Source of the DNA: Clostridiales bacterium
Lineage (GTDB): Bacteria > Bacillota > Clostridia > Christensenellales > Aristaeellaceae
Assembly (NCBI GenBank): GCA_015056325.1
Contig: SVGL01000002.1
Location: 1-64,000, forward strand
Direction of reading: 5' to 3'
DNA length: 64,000 nt
Shown here: positions 24,668-32,822 of the stretch, in pieces
Layout: every line of letters begins with the position of its first letter
Numbering within the stretch: position 1 is the stretch's first letter
The notes under the pieces: generated by a model
The model's input: the letters and a program-made list of their open reading frames with translations, nothing else
The model's database searches: none
What the model was told of the DNA's origin: nothing
Position numbers and translations under genes: made by a program

Positions 24668-25072
24668 TTAGGGAACCGGCACACATTTCAAAGCCTGATC
24701 ATGCAGTCGGTAAATCGTGCGTACGTTATAGCTCATAGCCACAGCGATCTCCTCCCAGGTTCGGAAGCACAAGTACCTCTGCTCCAGCAAAGTCTGAAAC
24801 TCAGTATTTGCTACCCGTTTGATCACAGACACAATCTCGCATTTCAAATCCACGAGCCGATCAATGTCCGCATTGATTTCCTCTTCCAGGGATACGATCT
24901 TGCACACAATATCGGACATCCTATGCACATTCGGCGTTGCCGCACCTGGCATATCGGAAATGGTTGCAGTTGCTTTGGTTGCCAGTTCACGCAAGGAGCT
25001 GACCTGATCAATCTTGGAATTGATTCGCTGGTCGATTCGGTAAGCCTGCGACAAATAGTCCTTTGCGGTCAT
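24668..25072 (-). CDS. ArpU-like / DUF1492 phage transcriptional regulator
   Basis: A 134-residue protein. The first half is a charged helical segment starting TAKDYLSQAYRIDQRINSKI. The C-terminal helix-turn-helix (EQRYLCFRTWEEIAVAMSYN followed by VRTIYRLHDQAL) is of sigma-region-4 type. This is the layout of DUF1492/ArpU-family proteins, late-gene activators of Firmicutes phages. As the last gene of the replication operon, just before the packaging side of the genome, it is well placed to turn on late transcription. Confidence 0.85.
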   Translation of the reverse strand: MTAKDYLSQAYRIDQRINSKIDQVSSLRELATKATATISDMPGAATPNVHRMSDIVCKIVSLEEEINADIDRLVDLKCEIVSVIKRVANTEFQTLLEQRYLCFRTWEEIAVAMSYNVRTIYRLHDQALKCVPVP

Positions 25073-25317
25073 TTTATGTACTCCTTTCGCATGTCGATAA
25101 TCAGCTGATCACCATCCAGGCTGCACAGGATGTGAAACCATCCCGACCTGAAGAATGTCTCAAGCTCTTCCGCATCAAGCTGTGCACTCTTGTTGTCTGG
25201 ATCAGCAGCCAGTCTTTTGAGGGCAAACCGATAATCGCTTGCTGCAACTTTTACCACAGCCTGCGCAAGATTGAGCCAACCTTGCATGTTGCTGGGGAAG
25301 CTATTTGTGTTTTGCAT
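25069..25317 (-). CDS. Hypothetical phage protein
   Basis: An 82-residue protein, largely helical, starting QNTNSFPSNMQGWLNLAQAV and ending in RKEYIK. Its stop overlaps the ATG of the ArpU-like gene and its start lies inside the end of the helicase gene, so it belongs to the replication operon. I recognise no family. Confidence 0.7.
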   Translation of the reverse strand: MQNTNSFPSNMQGWLNLAQAVVKVAASDYRFALKRLAADPDNKSAQLDAEELETFFRSGWFHILCSLDGDQLIIDMRKEYIK

Positions 25318-26671
25318 TATGAACCTCCAGGTTAGCCTTCACCGCCGCTATCAGGGCGGATTGTGTTTTATCCTTCTTGTGTAGTGCAGTCATAATCTGC
25401 TCATCAATGGTTCCCTGTGTAATGATGTGATGGATAACCACAGTGCTAGCCGTTTGGCCCTGCCGCCATAGACGAGCATTGGTCTGCATATACAGTTCCA
25501 ATGACCATGTCAGACCGAACCAGATGAGTGTGCTGCCGCCAGCCTGCAGATTCAATCCGTGACCCGCTGAAGCCGGGTGAATCAGGGCAAGTGCGATCTT
25601 TCCCGCATTCCAATCAGCAATGTCCCGTGAAGTCTTAATCTCCCGCGCAGAAGGAAATCTGTTCTGAATCCGCTGTAGATCATGCTTGAACCAATAGGCT
25701 ACCAGCACAGGCTTGCCATTGGCTCCCTCCACCAAATCTTCAAGAGTGTCCAGTTTTCGCTCGTGAATATTGACTACTTGGCGGTCGTCTGCATACACGG
25801 CACCATTCGCCATTTGGCAGAGCTTATTGGATAGGGCTGCTGCGTTGCCCGCATCAATCTCCTGGTCACCGATCTCAACCACCAAATCATGGCGGAGGCA
25901 TTCATATGTGTCCTGCTCTTTCCTGGACAGTGAGACCAGCACCTGGTTCATGACACACTCTGGCATGCGGAGATGATCCGTAGCTTTCATTGAAATGGTG
26001 ATATCGCCGATACGCCTGTAGATTTCAGCCTCTGCTCCGGGACGCGGCTTATAGGAAAACACCATCTGCTGACTCCGGCGGTCAGGCACAAAGAATTCAT
26101 CCCGGTAGTGGGTGATGAATCGTCCAAGTCGTTTACCCATATCCAGCACACGAAACTCAGCCCATAGGTCCATGAGACCGTTGCTGGAGGGTGTGCCTGT
26201 CAACCCCACAATCCTTTTCACATTCGGACGTACCTTCATCAGGCTGCGGAAACGCTTAGCCTGGTACGATTTGAAGGATGATAGTTCATCAATCACCACC
26301 ATATCGTAGTCAAATGGCATACCGCTTTCCTCCACCAGCCATTGCACATTCTCACGATTGATGATCGTAACCATCGCTTGTCTTTTCAGGGCTAACATTC
26401 GCTCTGTTTCAGTTCCTACCGCCACCGCATAGGTAAGGCCCTTCAAGTGATCCCACTTCTGAATCTCCGCTGGCCAGGTATCTCGTGCGACGCGGAGAGG
26501 GCCAATAACCAGAACCTTTCTGACCTCGAAGCGGTTCAGGCACAGTTCCTGGATGGCAGTCAGGGTGATTACACTCTTGCCCAGACCCATATCCAGCAGA
26601 ACCGCTGCGATTGGGTGTGTCAGAATGAAGTCGGTGGCATAGCGCTGGTAGTCATGGGGTGTGTATCTCAT
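25301..26671 (-). CDS. SNF2-like DEAD/DEAH-box helicase
   Basis: A 456-residue superfamily 2 ATPase of the short phage SNF2 type. It opens RYTPHDYQRYATDFIL, with Walker A LLDMGLGKSVITLTA near residue 30, the DEAD-like box MVVIDELSSFK near 122, and motif III VGLTGTPSSNG near 157. Motif VI (NARLWRQGQTASTVVIHHII) and IDEQI are at the end. It probably remodels DNA during phage replication or recombination. The start at 26671 follows GGGGGTGTACTTG and overlaps the end of the VRR-NUC gene, a very common gene pair in Clostridial prophages. Confidence 0.94.
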   Translation of the reverse strand: MRYTPHDYQRYATDFILTHPIAAVLLDMGLGKSVITLTAIQELCLNRFEVRKVLVIGPLRVARDTWPAEIQKWDHLKGLTYAVAVGTETERMLALKRQAMVTIINRENVQWLVEESGMPFDYDMVVIDELSSFKSYQAKRFRSLMKVRPNVKRIVGLTGTPSSNGLMDLWAEFRVLDMGKRLGRFITHYRDEFFVPDRRSQQMVFSYKPRPGAEAEIYRRIGDITISMKATDHLRMPECVMNQVLVSLSRKEQDTYECLRHDLVVEIGDQEIDAGNAAALSNKLCQMANGAVYADDRQVVNIHERKLDTLEDLVEGANGKPVLVAYWFKHDLQRIQNRFPSAREIKTSRDIADWNAGKIALALIHPASAGHGLNLQAGGSTLIWFGLTWSLELYMQTNARLWRQGQTASTVVIHHIITQGTIDEQIMTALHKKDKTQSALIAAVKANLEVHNAKHK

Positions 26672-26933
26672 CAAGTACACCCCCAATCTGTTCTGGCTGG
26701 TCAATGCAGCACACTGAAAAGCCTAGCGCCTCCAGCTGTCTTTTTCGCTTTGCTTGCAGGGGGCGGAGGGTGTGTCCTGGCGCTTTGGTCTCTACGAAGA
26801 ACACCCTACCACCAGCCATCAGGATTAGGCGATCTGGTGCGCCCGCCCATCCGGGTGAAACAAGCTTGAGTGCCAGACCACCACGATTCCTGACTGCCCT
26901 GACCAGCTGTTGTTCTATCTCTTTTTCTCTCAC
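26652..26933 (-). CDS. VRR-NUC domain nuclease
   Basis: A 93-residue single-domain nuclease of the VRR-NUC (PD-(D/E)XK-like) family. It has an opening EKEIEQQLVRAVRNRGG and the catalytic pattern GAPDRLIL, then VFFVETKAPG near residue 45 (D, E, K). It also has QAKRKRQLEALGF. Members process branched DNA and are typically encoded next to an SNF2 helicase, as here (20-base overlap). Just upstream lies a 19-base perfect inverted repeat. Confidence 0.93.
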   Translation of the reverse strand: MREKEIEQQLVRAVRNRGGLALKLVSPGWAGAPDRLILMAGGRVFFVETKAPGHTLRPLQAKRKRQLEALGFSVCCIDQPEQIGGVLDEIHTP

Positions 26934-26955
26934 AACTCACACCTCATTTCAGTTG

Positions 26956-27061
26956 GTGTGGAAGTCGTGGAGGTTGTAGACTAAAACCTCTCTATATAGA
27001 ATTTTGAATGTATATTTTCCTTAAGAGACTTTTTATATCATGACCTCCACGACTTCCACAC
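26956..27061. repeat. Perfect 19-base inverted repeat around an AT-rich core
   Basis: GTGTGGAAGTCGTGGAGGT at 26956-26974 and its exact reverse complement at 27043-27061, separated by 68 AT-rich bases (such as TATATAG and TTTTTATATC). It fills the gap between the primase-helicase and VRR-NUC genes. It could be a replication origin, a cruciform, or the leader of the nuclease-helicase pair. Confidence 0.8.
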
Positions 27062-27072
27062 TTTGCTGTATC

Positions 27073-29391
27073 TCAGCTCAGAAAGTCAGGAATATCAACG
27101 GGTTCAGGCTCAAAGTCATCTTCCCGCAGGCGCACTCCGGCGATCATGTTTGCCGAGCGTGTGCGCACCCTCCGATACCCCTCAGTTTCCAGGGCTTTGT
27201 AGAAATCGGTTGTGCTGCGCGTGTACTCGTTGCTTTCCGCACAGTGATTTCGGTACGCACGATACAGGTCACCAGACTTGACAGCATACCCATCACCAAT
27301 CTCACAACGTTCAGACATGAACATGCCCAGCCAATCATTCTGCTCCCTGTATTCCTGAATCGCCTGCTGCACCACAACAGGCAGTTCCATCTTGAAACCT
27401 GCGTCGATTGCCATCTTGGCTCCCTCGATCATCCATTTCATGATGGCACCGCCAGCGTTCTGGAACAGGTAATCCGCGTAGTTCTTGATGTCGCTGTTGC
27501 CTTCAATCTTGGCATTAAAGGGAATCACAATCAGACGCCGCCAGATACCTGTATCCATTGCTCCGATCTTGGGCAGGTGGTTAGTATAGAGAACCAGCGT
27601 GTGACTGGGAGTGAAAGAGAAAGGATCCTTGTACTTCTTCTCAGCAAACACATTGTCGGTGGAGGTCAACTGTTTTACGGTGGAGGTGTTCAGACGCATG
27701 CCTTCCTCCATTTCCGCAGCTATCAGCAGCCGCTTTCCACGAGCTTCTGCCATCTCCGGCTTTACATTACGCTTGCACTGTACCGTCAGAGAATCAGCAG
27801 AAATGTTGCCGCTGTACGAGCCCATGATTCTGGAAATCGTGTTCCAGAAGGTTGACTTGCCATTACGGCCATCTCCATAGGCAATGATCATTGCTTCCAG
27901 AAAGACCTGACCGACACATACGATGCCTGCAACACACTGAACATAGTGAATGAGATCCCGGTCGCCGCAAAAGAAGGTATCGAGTGCTTCCTGCCAGATT
28001 TCCATCCCCGCATCATCCGGCGACTTGCTGGTCATGCGTGTAATGAAATCCTCAGGATCATGAGGACGCGCACCCGCCAGCCCCTTGCGCAGGTCATATG
28101 TTGCCTCAGGGGTACACAGCAGGTACCAGTTACGGTCCAGCAGAGCCGGGTCCACCTCCAGCACGGGCTGTGCTTCTTTCAGCGTTGCAGTCACATACTT
28201 ACTGTCTCGGCGCTGCAGTGCATATGCCTTATAATCAGTCGCCTCGGCATAACGGGTGTATGCCTGGCGCTGCTCGGGGCTCATCAGAGCGATTGCCTTC
28301 TTCTTGGGGTTGAGTGCAATAACGTCGGCGGCACCAGTAGATTCATAGGCAGGTTGACGCTCCTGAATGGCTTTTTCAGCTTCCTCCAGCTGGAGGTCAG
28401 TCAGTTCATGCGCCACAGCACGGGAGCCGGGTTTTGTTTCCTGCCAGCAAGCTCCGTCGTATCGGATAAAGTCAGTGGCGGGAGAGTAACGAAGTTTGTC
28501 CGAGAAAAACTTGCCCAGCAACCGCGCCTGACCAACGTCAGTATTATCCGTCGGTGCATAACGGAAGCCAGGCATGCCGTACTGGTCAGCAGGCACATAG
28601 TCTTCCTGCTGTGCAATCCTGCTGAAGAAGCCGAGTGCGCTACGCCAAATCGTATCCAGTTCGCTGTCTTCCAGCGGGGGCACACACCGTTCAGCCTTCC
28701 TCAGGAACTGCTGGTATGCCTCATCTGTGTTTCCAAGGCGCTTGAGTACCTTGCCTGCATAGTGTGACAGTGTGGCATTTCGGCTACCTTCTGGAATTGT
28801 CGGCTCCTCAAACTGTGCCTTCTCCCAGGCATCGTCCTGAATCATGTCCAGTGCATAGTCTTCAATAAACTCAGAAAGGTTCTTTGTACCGGGTACAATC
28901 TCCACCTGCGGTTCTGCTGTTCCGTAAAAGAAGCGGGCAGAGTCCAGCGCCTTTTCGTCGAAATACGGGAAATGCTGCTGGAGAAGCACCTTGATGCGTT
29001 TGTACTCTTCAGCATCTGTCTGGCGGTCAATGGGAATGAACACGTGGAATTTGGGGCGTGGTGCCTTTCCGCCCTTTGGTTTCATATGGTTACGACTGTA
29101 GTGGATTGCCAGGAAAACATCAGGGAGAGCCTGGGCAAGGTGTGCCGGTGTTACCCAGTCATCGGGATTTTCGGAATGCGTGTTATCACACTCAAGGGCA
29201 AGGCAGTCCGACTGAACAAAGTTCTGGTTGCTTCGGCGTCCACCGGCATATTCCGCACACACATAGTCTTTGCTGACCGCCTCCTGTAGGGTTGCAGTGC
29301 CGGTAACATGCACGGCATTCGGATACAGACAGTTACTTGGATTGCCCAGACAGTTGGCTTGGTACAGAGTGAAACTCAGATTCCGCTGCAT
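27073..29391 (-). CDS. Primase-helicase (D5/P4-like)
   Basis: A 772-residue replication protein. The N-terminal half is an archaeo-eukaryotic-type primase region, with LALECDNTHSENPDDWVTP and then KFHVFIPIDRQ and LDSARFFYGT. The C-terminal half is a superfamily 3 helicase, with Walker A YGDGRNGKSTFWN near residue 509, sensor region LVLYTNHLPKIGAMDTGIWR near 590 and IPFNAKI. It primes and unwinds phage DNA. The start at 29391 follows AAGGAGGTTGCAGC. It overlaps the DUF4406 gene and is followed by the inverted repeat that may be the origin. Confidence 0.94.
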   Translation of the reverse strand: MQRNLSFTLYQANCLGNPSNCLYPNAVHVTGTATLQEAVSKDYVCAEYAGGRRSNQNFVQSDCLALECDNTHSENPDDWVTPAHLAQALPDVFLAIHYSRNHMKPKGGKAPRPKFHVFIPIDRQTDAEEYKRIKVLLQQHFPYFDEKALDSARFFYGTAEPQVEIVPGTKNLSEFIEDYALDMIQDDAWEKAQFEEPTIPEGSRNATLSHYAGKVLKRLGNTDEAYQQFLRKAERCVPPLEDSELDTIWRSALGFFSRIAQQEDYVPADQYGMPGFRYAPTDNTDVGQARLLGKFFSDKLRYSPATDFIRYDGACWQETKPGSRAVAHELTDLQLEEAEKAIQERQPAYESTGAADVIALNPKKKAIALMSPEQRQAYTRYAEATDYKAYALQRRDSKYVTATLKEAQPVLEVDPALLDRNWYLLCTPEATYDLRKGLAGARPHDPEDFITRMTSKSPDDAGMEIWQEALDTFFCGDRDLIHYVQCVAGIVCVGQVFLEAMIIAYGDGRNGKSTFWNTISRIMGSYSGNISADSLTVQCKRNVKPEMAEARGKRLLIAAEMEEGMRLNTSTVKQLTSTDNVFAEKKYKDPFSFTPSHTLVLYTNHLPKIGAMDTGIWRRLIVIPFNAKIEGNSDIKNYADYLFQNAGGAIMKWMIEGAKMAIDAGFKMELPVVVQQAIQEYREQNDWLGMFMSERCEIGDGYAVKSGDLYRAYRNHCAESNEYTRSTTDFYKALETEGYRRVRTRSANMIAGVRLREDDFEPEPVDIPDFLS

Positions 29392-29810
29392 GCTGCAACC
29401 TCCTTGCATTCAGTATCGAAGTACCTGATTGGCTTGTCTCGCGACAGCGCATAGTTGATCTCTGCTGTCATGCCTTCTGTGATGTTCTTGCCGAACACCC
29501 ATACCTCGGCGCACTTGGATAGCACTGCAATGTCCATGAACATGGCGAGGTCTCGCTCCTCGGGATCCCCATCGTTCATGAATTGCGGGAACAGTAGGTG
29601 TGGGGCAAGTGGAATGCAATGCTGGTCAACAGCGAACCGGCAGTATTTGCGGGCGTTTTGCTTGTTGCCACTGATGTCACCAGAATACGGAGAACAGACA
29701 TACACAATGGGGCGGAATCGTTCTTTGCGCTGCTCCCGCTCCACTGCTGTCAGTGCCTCATATGTAGTCGGATCATAGTACCCCTCGTGGTTGAATCGAC
29801 TGATGCTCAT
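29376..29810 (-). CDS. DUF4406 / nucleoside deoxyribosyltransferase-like protein
   Basis: A 144-residue protein with IVYVCSPYSGDISGNKQNAR in the middle, CRFAVDQHCIPLAPHLLFPQ, and WVFGKNITEGMTAEI near the end. This is the pattern of the DUF4406 family, related to nucleoside 2-deoxyribosyltransferases and SLOG-like folds. A nucleotide-processing role is likely but unproven. The ATG at 29810 overlaps the stop of a 16-residue leader ORF, so translation is probably coupled. The longer open frame upstream is rejected because it has no ribosome binding site. Confidence 0.85.
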   Translation of the reverse strand: MSISRFNHEGYYDPTTYEALTAVEREQRKERFRPIVYVCSPYSGDISGNKQNARKYCRFAVDQHCIPLAPHLLFPQFMNDGDPEERDLAMFMDIAVLSKCAEVWVFGKNITEGMTAEINYALSRDKPIRYFDTECKEVAACSGI

Positions 29811-29857
29811 GCCGAACCACCACCTGGGTCTAGGAAGAAAAGAAAGTGTTGTTTCAT
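29807..29857 (-). CDS. 16-residue leader peptide
   Basis: MKQHFLFFLDPGGGSA, preceded by a perfect ACAGGAGGTAAACG site. Its TGA overlaps the ATG of the DUF4406 gene (ATGA). It is the first ORF after the family A promoter element. It probably exists to couple ribosome entry to the next gene, and the peptide itself may have no function. Confidence 0.55.
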   Translation of the reverse strand: MKQHFLFFLDPGGGSA

Positions 29858-29897
29858 CGTTTACCTCCTGTGAAGTAGAATTAGGGGATCCACTTTC

Positions 29898-29938
29898 CAC
29901 AGGACACAAACGCCAGTTTTGATAACCAAAAATCAAAA
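29898..29938 (-). promoter_or_regulatory. Shared early-promoter element (family A), copy 1
   Basis: A 41-base element that is largely identical to the one at 37011-37051. It has CACAGGACA, an 11-base spacer, TTTGATAACCA, two bases and AATCAAAA (plus-strand order). The TTTGAT/ATCAAA arms form a palindrome. Both copies stand 40-50 bases before the first start codon of a minus-strand early gene block. Confidence 0.75.
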
Positions 29939-29957
29939 ACTCCGCGAAAAAGCGGAG
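29935..29957 (-). terminator. Short terminator-like hairpin before the DUF4406 promoter
   Basis: Minus-strand CTCCGC/GCGGAG stem with a TTTTTC loop, followed by TTTTTG. It lies at the boundary with the plus-strand cassette and may block transcription entering from the right. Confidence 0.5.
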
Positions 29958-29995
29958 ATAAAAGCGGAAATACTCTTGGAATCCTTGTAATGTAC

Positions 29996-30025
29996 TTGTT
30001 GAGTTGGAGACAAGCATGATATAAT
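29996..30025 (+). promoter_or_regulatory. Promoter of the two-gene plus-strand cassette
   Basis: TTGTTG, 18-base spacer, TATAAT, ending 30 bases before the ATG of the 179-residue gene, which has an AAGGAGGAAGCT site. It shows that the cassette is expressed independently of the phage early operon. Confidence 0.75.
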
Positions 30026-30055
30026 AGATAAATCGCATAACACAAGGAGGAAGCT

Positions 30056-30595
30056 ATGCCCGTTCCTTTCAGATCGATCCCGATTGTGCAGCTTCTTCAT
30101 CATGAGGCCGCATATCAACTCATCAACATCTCTGGGCGTCTTCAATACGATGATTGGAATATCCTTGATTTTGAAAAAGGTATTCTAGGTTGTGATGGCC
30201 GACACTACTACTGCACAAATGAAGAGGAGCAAGAGCTGTTGCGCCCGCTACTCGTTCTCGATCATATTATGCCATTCCTACGCTTTAAGGAAGCAGGACA
30301 GCACTATGGATATGAGTTGTTCCTGTCGTTTCCCAAGTGGCACCTGCGGGGTGACCCCTTCTTTTGGGCGTATGCAGCACGCTGCTTTACTTACGATAAA
30401 CTTCCGATGGATCCTGAAGCATTTTCCAATAAGTATATGTCGATTGTGGAAGATTTGGGTATCCCCTATGGCAAAGATGAGTGGTGTCGTATTGAGCGTT
30501 TTGCTGCAGGAGGGATGTCCAGTGGTTGTGTACACGGTGGTTTTGTGAAAGAAGCCCACGACTTACTGCTTGTTCGATTGCAAAAGTACACCTAA
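30056..30595 (+). CDS. Hypothetical protein, first gene of plus-strand cassette
   Basis: A 179-residue protein with many aromatic residues (WNILDFEKGILGC, FLSFPKWHLRGDPFFWAYAA) and no signal peptide, membrane segment or motif that I recognise. It has its own sigma-A-type promoter and a strong ribosome binding site, and points against the surrounding replication operon. It is followed at 67 bases by the exonuclease/zinc-module protein. The pair looks like a cargo cassette expressed in the lysogen. Confidence 0.75.
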   Translation: MPVPFRSIPIVQLLHHEAAYQLINISGRLQYDDWNILDFEKGILGCDGRHYYCTNEEEQELLRPLLVLDHIMPFLRFKEAGQHYGYELFLSFPKWHLRGDPFFWAYAARCFTYDKLPMDPEAFSNKYMSIVEDLGIPYGKDEWCRIERFAAGGMSSGCVHGGFVKEAHDLLLVRLQKYT

Positions 30596-30661
30596 CATAA
30601 GTATGCGAATTAGTGCTACACACGCCCGTGAACGCTACTGCTTTGAAAGGCTGAACTTTTC

Positions 30662-32317
30662 ATGTTAGTGATTATTGATTTGGAATGGGTCGAAGGCAAA
30701 CGGAGCCGCATCATTCCAACACAGATTGCCGCCATTCGTGTCGATGAAAATTGGCAGGTTGTTGACCAGTATGCTTCCCTGATTAAGCCATACGAGCTAT
30801 CTGGTATGGACTGGAAACATGTCGCATATAGTGGCGCACCGCCGATCGCATTTGTTGGTGCTAAGGGAGCACATAGGGTTCTAACCGAAATAGAGAATTG
30901 GCTACTCCCCACCGATGATATATGCTGGTGGCATGACGAGTCGGAAAAAAACTACAAGAATCTGATCAAGGCTATTCTGAAGCAGAAACCTACTGGTAAT
31001 CATCATATTATCGGTAACAATGTATGTGGTTTACTGCGCGACGGCTTGCGAAATACCGGAAGTCCCTATGCACTTGCGAAGGCAAGAGGACTGATGGTTC
31101 CCAAGCCGCAGCACTCTTCTGCCAATGATGTGGAAGTCATCCGTCTGCTGCTATCAGCAACGAAGATTGATCACAGAGAAGTATTCACTGACGTTCCGCA
31201 ACCCGTAGTAATCTCAAAAAAGCGTATTGCTCCGCCCACACACCACGATGTATATCAGCCGGGGCAATTCCCATTCTGGCTGGATCTAAAAACAAAGATC
31301 ATTCACGCTGATCAATGTCCCATTATTGCATCAAGCGAAGCTGCTCGTGGCTTTGGTACCTTACAATACGCTTTGAAGCAACACTTGAAGCCTTGTGCTT
31401 GCTGTGTTCAGGAACATCGTAAAGCTGTAATTGAGCGCAATACCGATATCATCAATCGCTCGCAGTACAGTTATGTATACATGAGCAATTCAAACGTATT
31501 CCACACTCGCAACTGCAAAATTATCCGCACAGCCTACCGGGGTACTCTACTTGGCTCGATCGGTTACAAAGCTTGTGTGGAAACAGGGCGTACCGCTTGT
31601 AAAGTCTGTAAGCCGACTGCAGCACCAGACCCGTATCCTCCATACCGTCCACCAATCCCAGGACGTGTATATGATGGCGCAAATCGACACATGAGCAAGG
31701 ATGAGAAGCGCGCATATGCCCGCTACACAACCGCTATGAAAGAGCGTTCTGCTTTACCATCTAGCGTTCATTTGGGAGAAGAAGAGCGAAAGGATTTTCT
31801 TACACTGACACATTCCAGCTATGCTTTTTGGGCTGGACGAGGATACAGTACATTTCATAGAAGAGAGTGTCCTAAGCTTAATGGGTTGACTGACTTACGA
31901 GGCTTTGCTCTTTATGAGGATGCCATCCGGAAAGGCCTAGCACCATGTAAGCAGTGCAAGCCGAAGCAGAAAGACGGAATTCATGTGTCCATTCCTATAA
32001 CCAGCCACGAACGAAGTGGGGAATCAGCTGCTATGCTGGATTCTTTATGTGATGCCTCTGGATACGAGCATGAATATGCACCGCCTTATTACTATATCGT
32101 AACCCCTGTAGGCAAATGGCGCTTGGATGTACATGCTAGACCGGTAAAGCTAGATCATATTAACTTAGTTCGTGCCTCAATTGACTGGGCAGAATACCAC
32201 AAGCAACCACGTATCTTCTTATCGCTTTCTGATACATTCAGCTATATCGAGCGCCATGACCGCTCATTGTGGGCAAAACTGCACCCGAGTGGGGCTCCAT
32301 ATCCAACTGACACATGA
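30662..32317 (+). CDS. DnaQ-like exonuclease domain with three Ada-type zinc modules
   Basis: A 551-residue protein. Residues 1-170 look like a DEDD exonuclease domain: VIIDLEWVEG (Asp-x-Glu of motif I), IPTQIAAIRVD, a following LIKP, and an SSANDVEVIRLLL region for the last acidic residue. Then three modules of the type H-x4-C-x(25-30)-C-x2-C follow. They are at about 215-255 (IIHADQCP ... CACC), 278-320 (VFHTRNCK ... CKVCKP) and 397-437 (TFHRRECP ... CKQCKP). These resemble the zinc/methyl-phosphotriester-binding module of Ada and some nucleases. The C-terminal 110 residues are unassigned. No close family recognised; a nucleic-acid-degrading or -sensing role is inferred. Confidence 0.72.
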   Translation: MLVIIDLEWVEGKRSRIIPTQIAAIRVDENWQVVDQYASLIKPYELSGMDWKHVAYSGAPPIAFVGAKGAHRVLTEIENWLLPTDDICWWHDESEKNYKNLIKAILKQKPTGNHHIIGNNVCGLLRDGLRNTGSPYALAKARGLMVPKPQHSSANDVEVIRLLLSATKIDHREVFTDVPQPVVISKKRIAPPTHHDVYQPGQFPFWLDLKTKIIHADQCPIIASSEAARGFGTLQYALKQHLKPCACCVQEHRKAVIERNTDIINRSQYSYVYMSNSNVFHTRNCKIIRTAYRGTLLGSIGYKACVETGRTACKVCKPTAAPDPYPPYRPPIPGRVYDGANRHMSKDEKRAYARYTTAMKERSALPSSVHLGEEERKDFLTLTHSSYAFWAGRGYSTFHRRECPKLNGLTDLRGFALYEDAIRKGLAPCKQCKPKQKDGIHVSIPITSHERSGESAAMLDSLCDASGYEHEYAPPYYYIVTPVGKWRLDVHARPVKLDHINLVRASIDWAEYHKQPRIFLSLSDTFSYIERHDRSLWAKLHPSGAPYPTDT

Positions 32318-32342
32318 ATACAGCTATACAATATTCCAAGCA

Positions 32343-32395
32343 CAAAAAAGAGGCGGGGGCATTTCAAAGTCGAAGTGCCGCCCGCCTCTTTGGTT
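32343..32395. terminator. Bidirectional terminator between convergent units
   Basis: AAGAGGCGGGGGCA/TGCCGCCCGCCTCTT stem (32348-32390). The minus strand continues with TTTTTTGTG, the plus strand with a weaker T-rich stretch. It closes both the plus-strand cassette and the minus-strand polymerase/DUF3846 unit. Confidence 0.8.
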
Positions 32396-32401
32396 GTATT
32401 T

Positions 32402-32749
32402 TCAACGTATACGGATTACCTGTATCCCTTGCGCAGTCCGCACAAACAACTCGGGCTCATAGAACCGCTTCGTATACTTCTGAAGCAGATTCTCCGGCAG
32501 GTCAGTGAAATCCTCTGCGCCCAACCCGCATATGAAGAAGGTGCCCTTGATGGCGCAACCTTCGCAGATGAACCTATTCCATTCTGTTTCTTTGAACAGG
32601 CCCTCTTCATCACATACAAGCGCTACAGGATCATCGAAAGGGTAAATGGCCTGAATGTACCCACCGACGACCTTCTGGAGGGATTCGAGTCCGCTAGGGA
32701 TGTCCGCCTCTCGGGGATGCTTTCCTGGCTCAACAATCAATACTTTCAT
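32402..32749 (-). CDS. DUF3846-like protein
   Basis: A 115-residue protein starting KVLIVEPGKHPREADI, with VGGYIQAIYPFDDPVALVCD near residues 28-47 and EWNRFICE. This is the pattern of DUF3846 proteins of phages and mobile elements; function unknown. It has a CAAGGAGGTAGCTGT site and a family B promoter directly upstream. A terminator follows, so it is a single-gene unit. Confidence 0.85.
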   Translation of the reverse strand: MKVLIVEPGKHPREADIPSGLESLQKVVGGYIQAIYPFDDPVALVCDEEGLFKETEWNRFICEGCAIKGTFFICGLGAEDFTDLPENLLQKYTKRFYEPELFVRTAQGIQVIRIR

Positions 32750-32780
32750 ACAGCTACCTCCTTGTATTATTGGGGTACGT

Positions 32781-32810
32781 GATATTCGCTCTGAATGGCG
32801 GATAAGTCAA
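32781..32810 (-). promoter_or_regulatory. Promoter with TTCAGAG spacer element (family B)
   Basis: Minus strand TTGACT (32805-32810), 18-base spacer holding TTCAGAGCG, then AATATC (32781-32786). Same arrangement as at 21051 (plus) and 23445 (minus). It drives the DUF3846-like gene. Confidence 0.55.
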
Positions 32811-32822
32811 GTCATTTCTACC

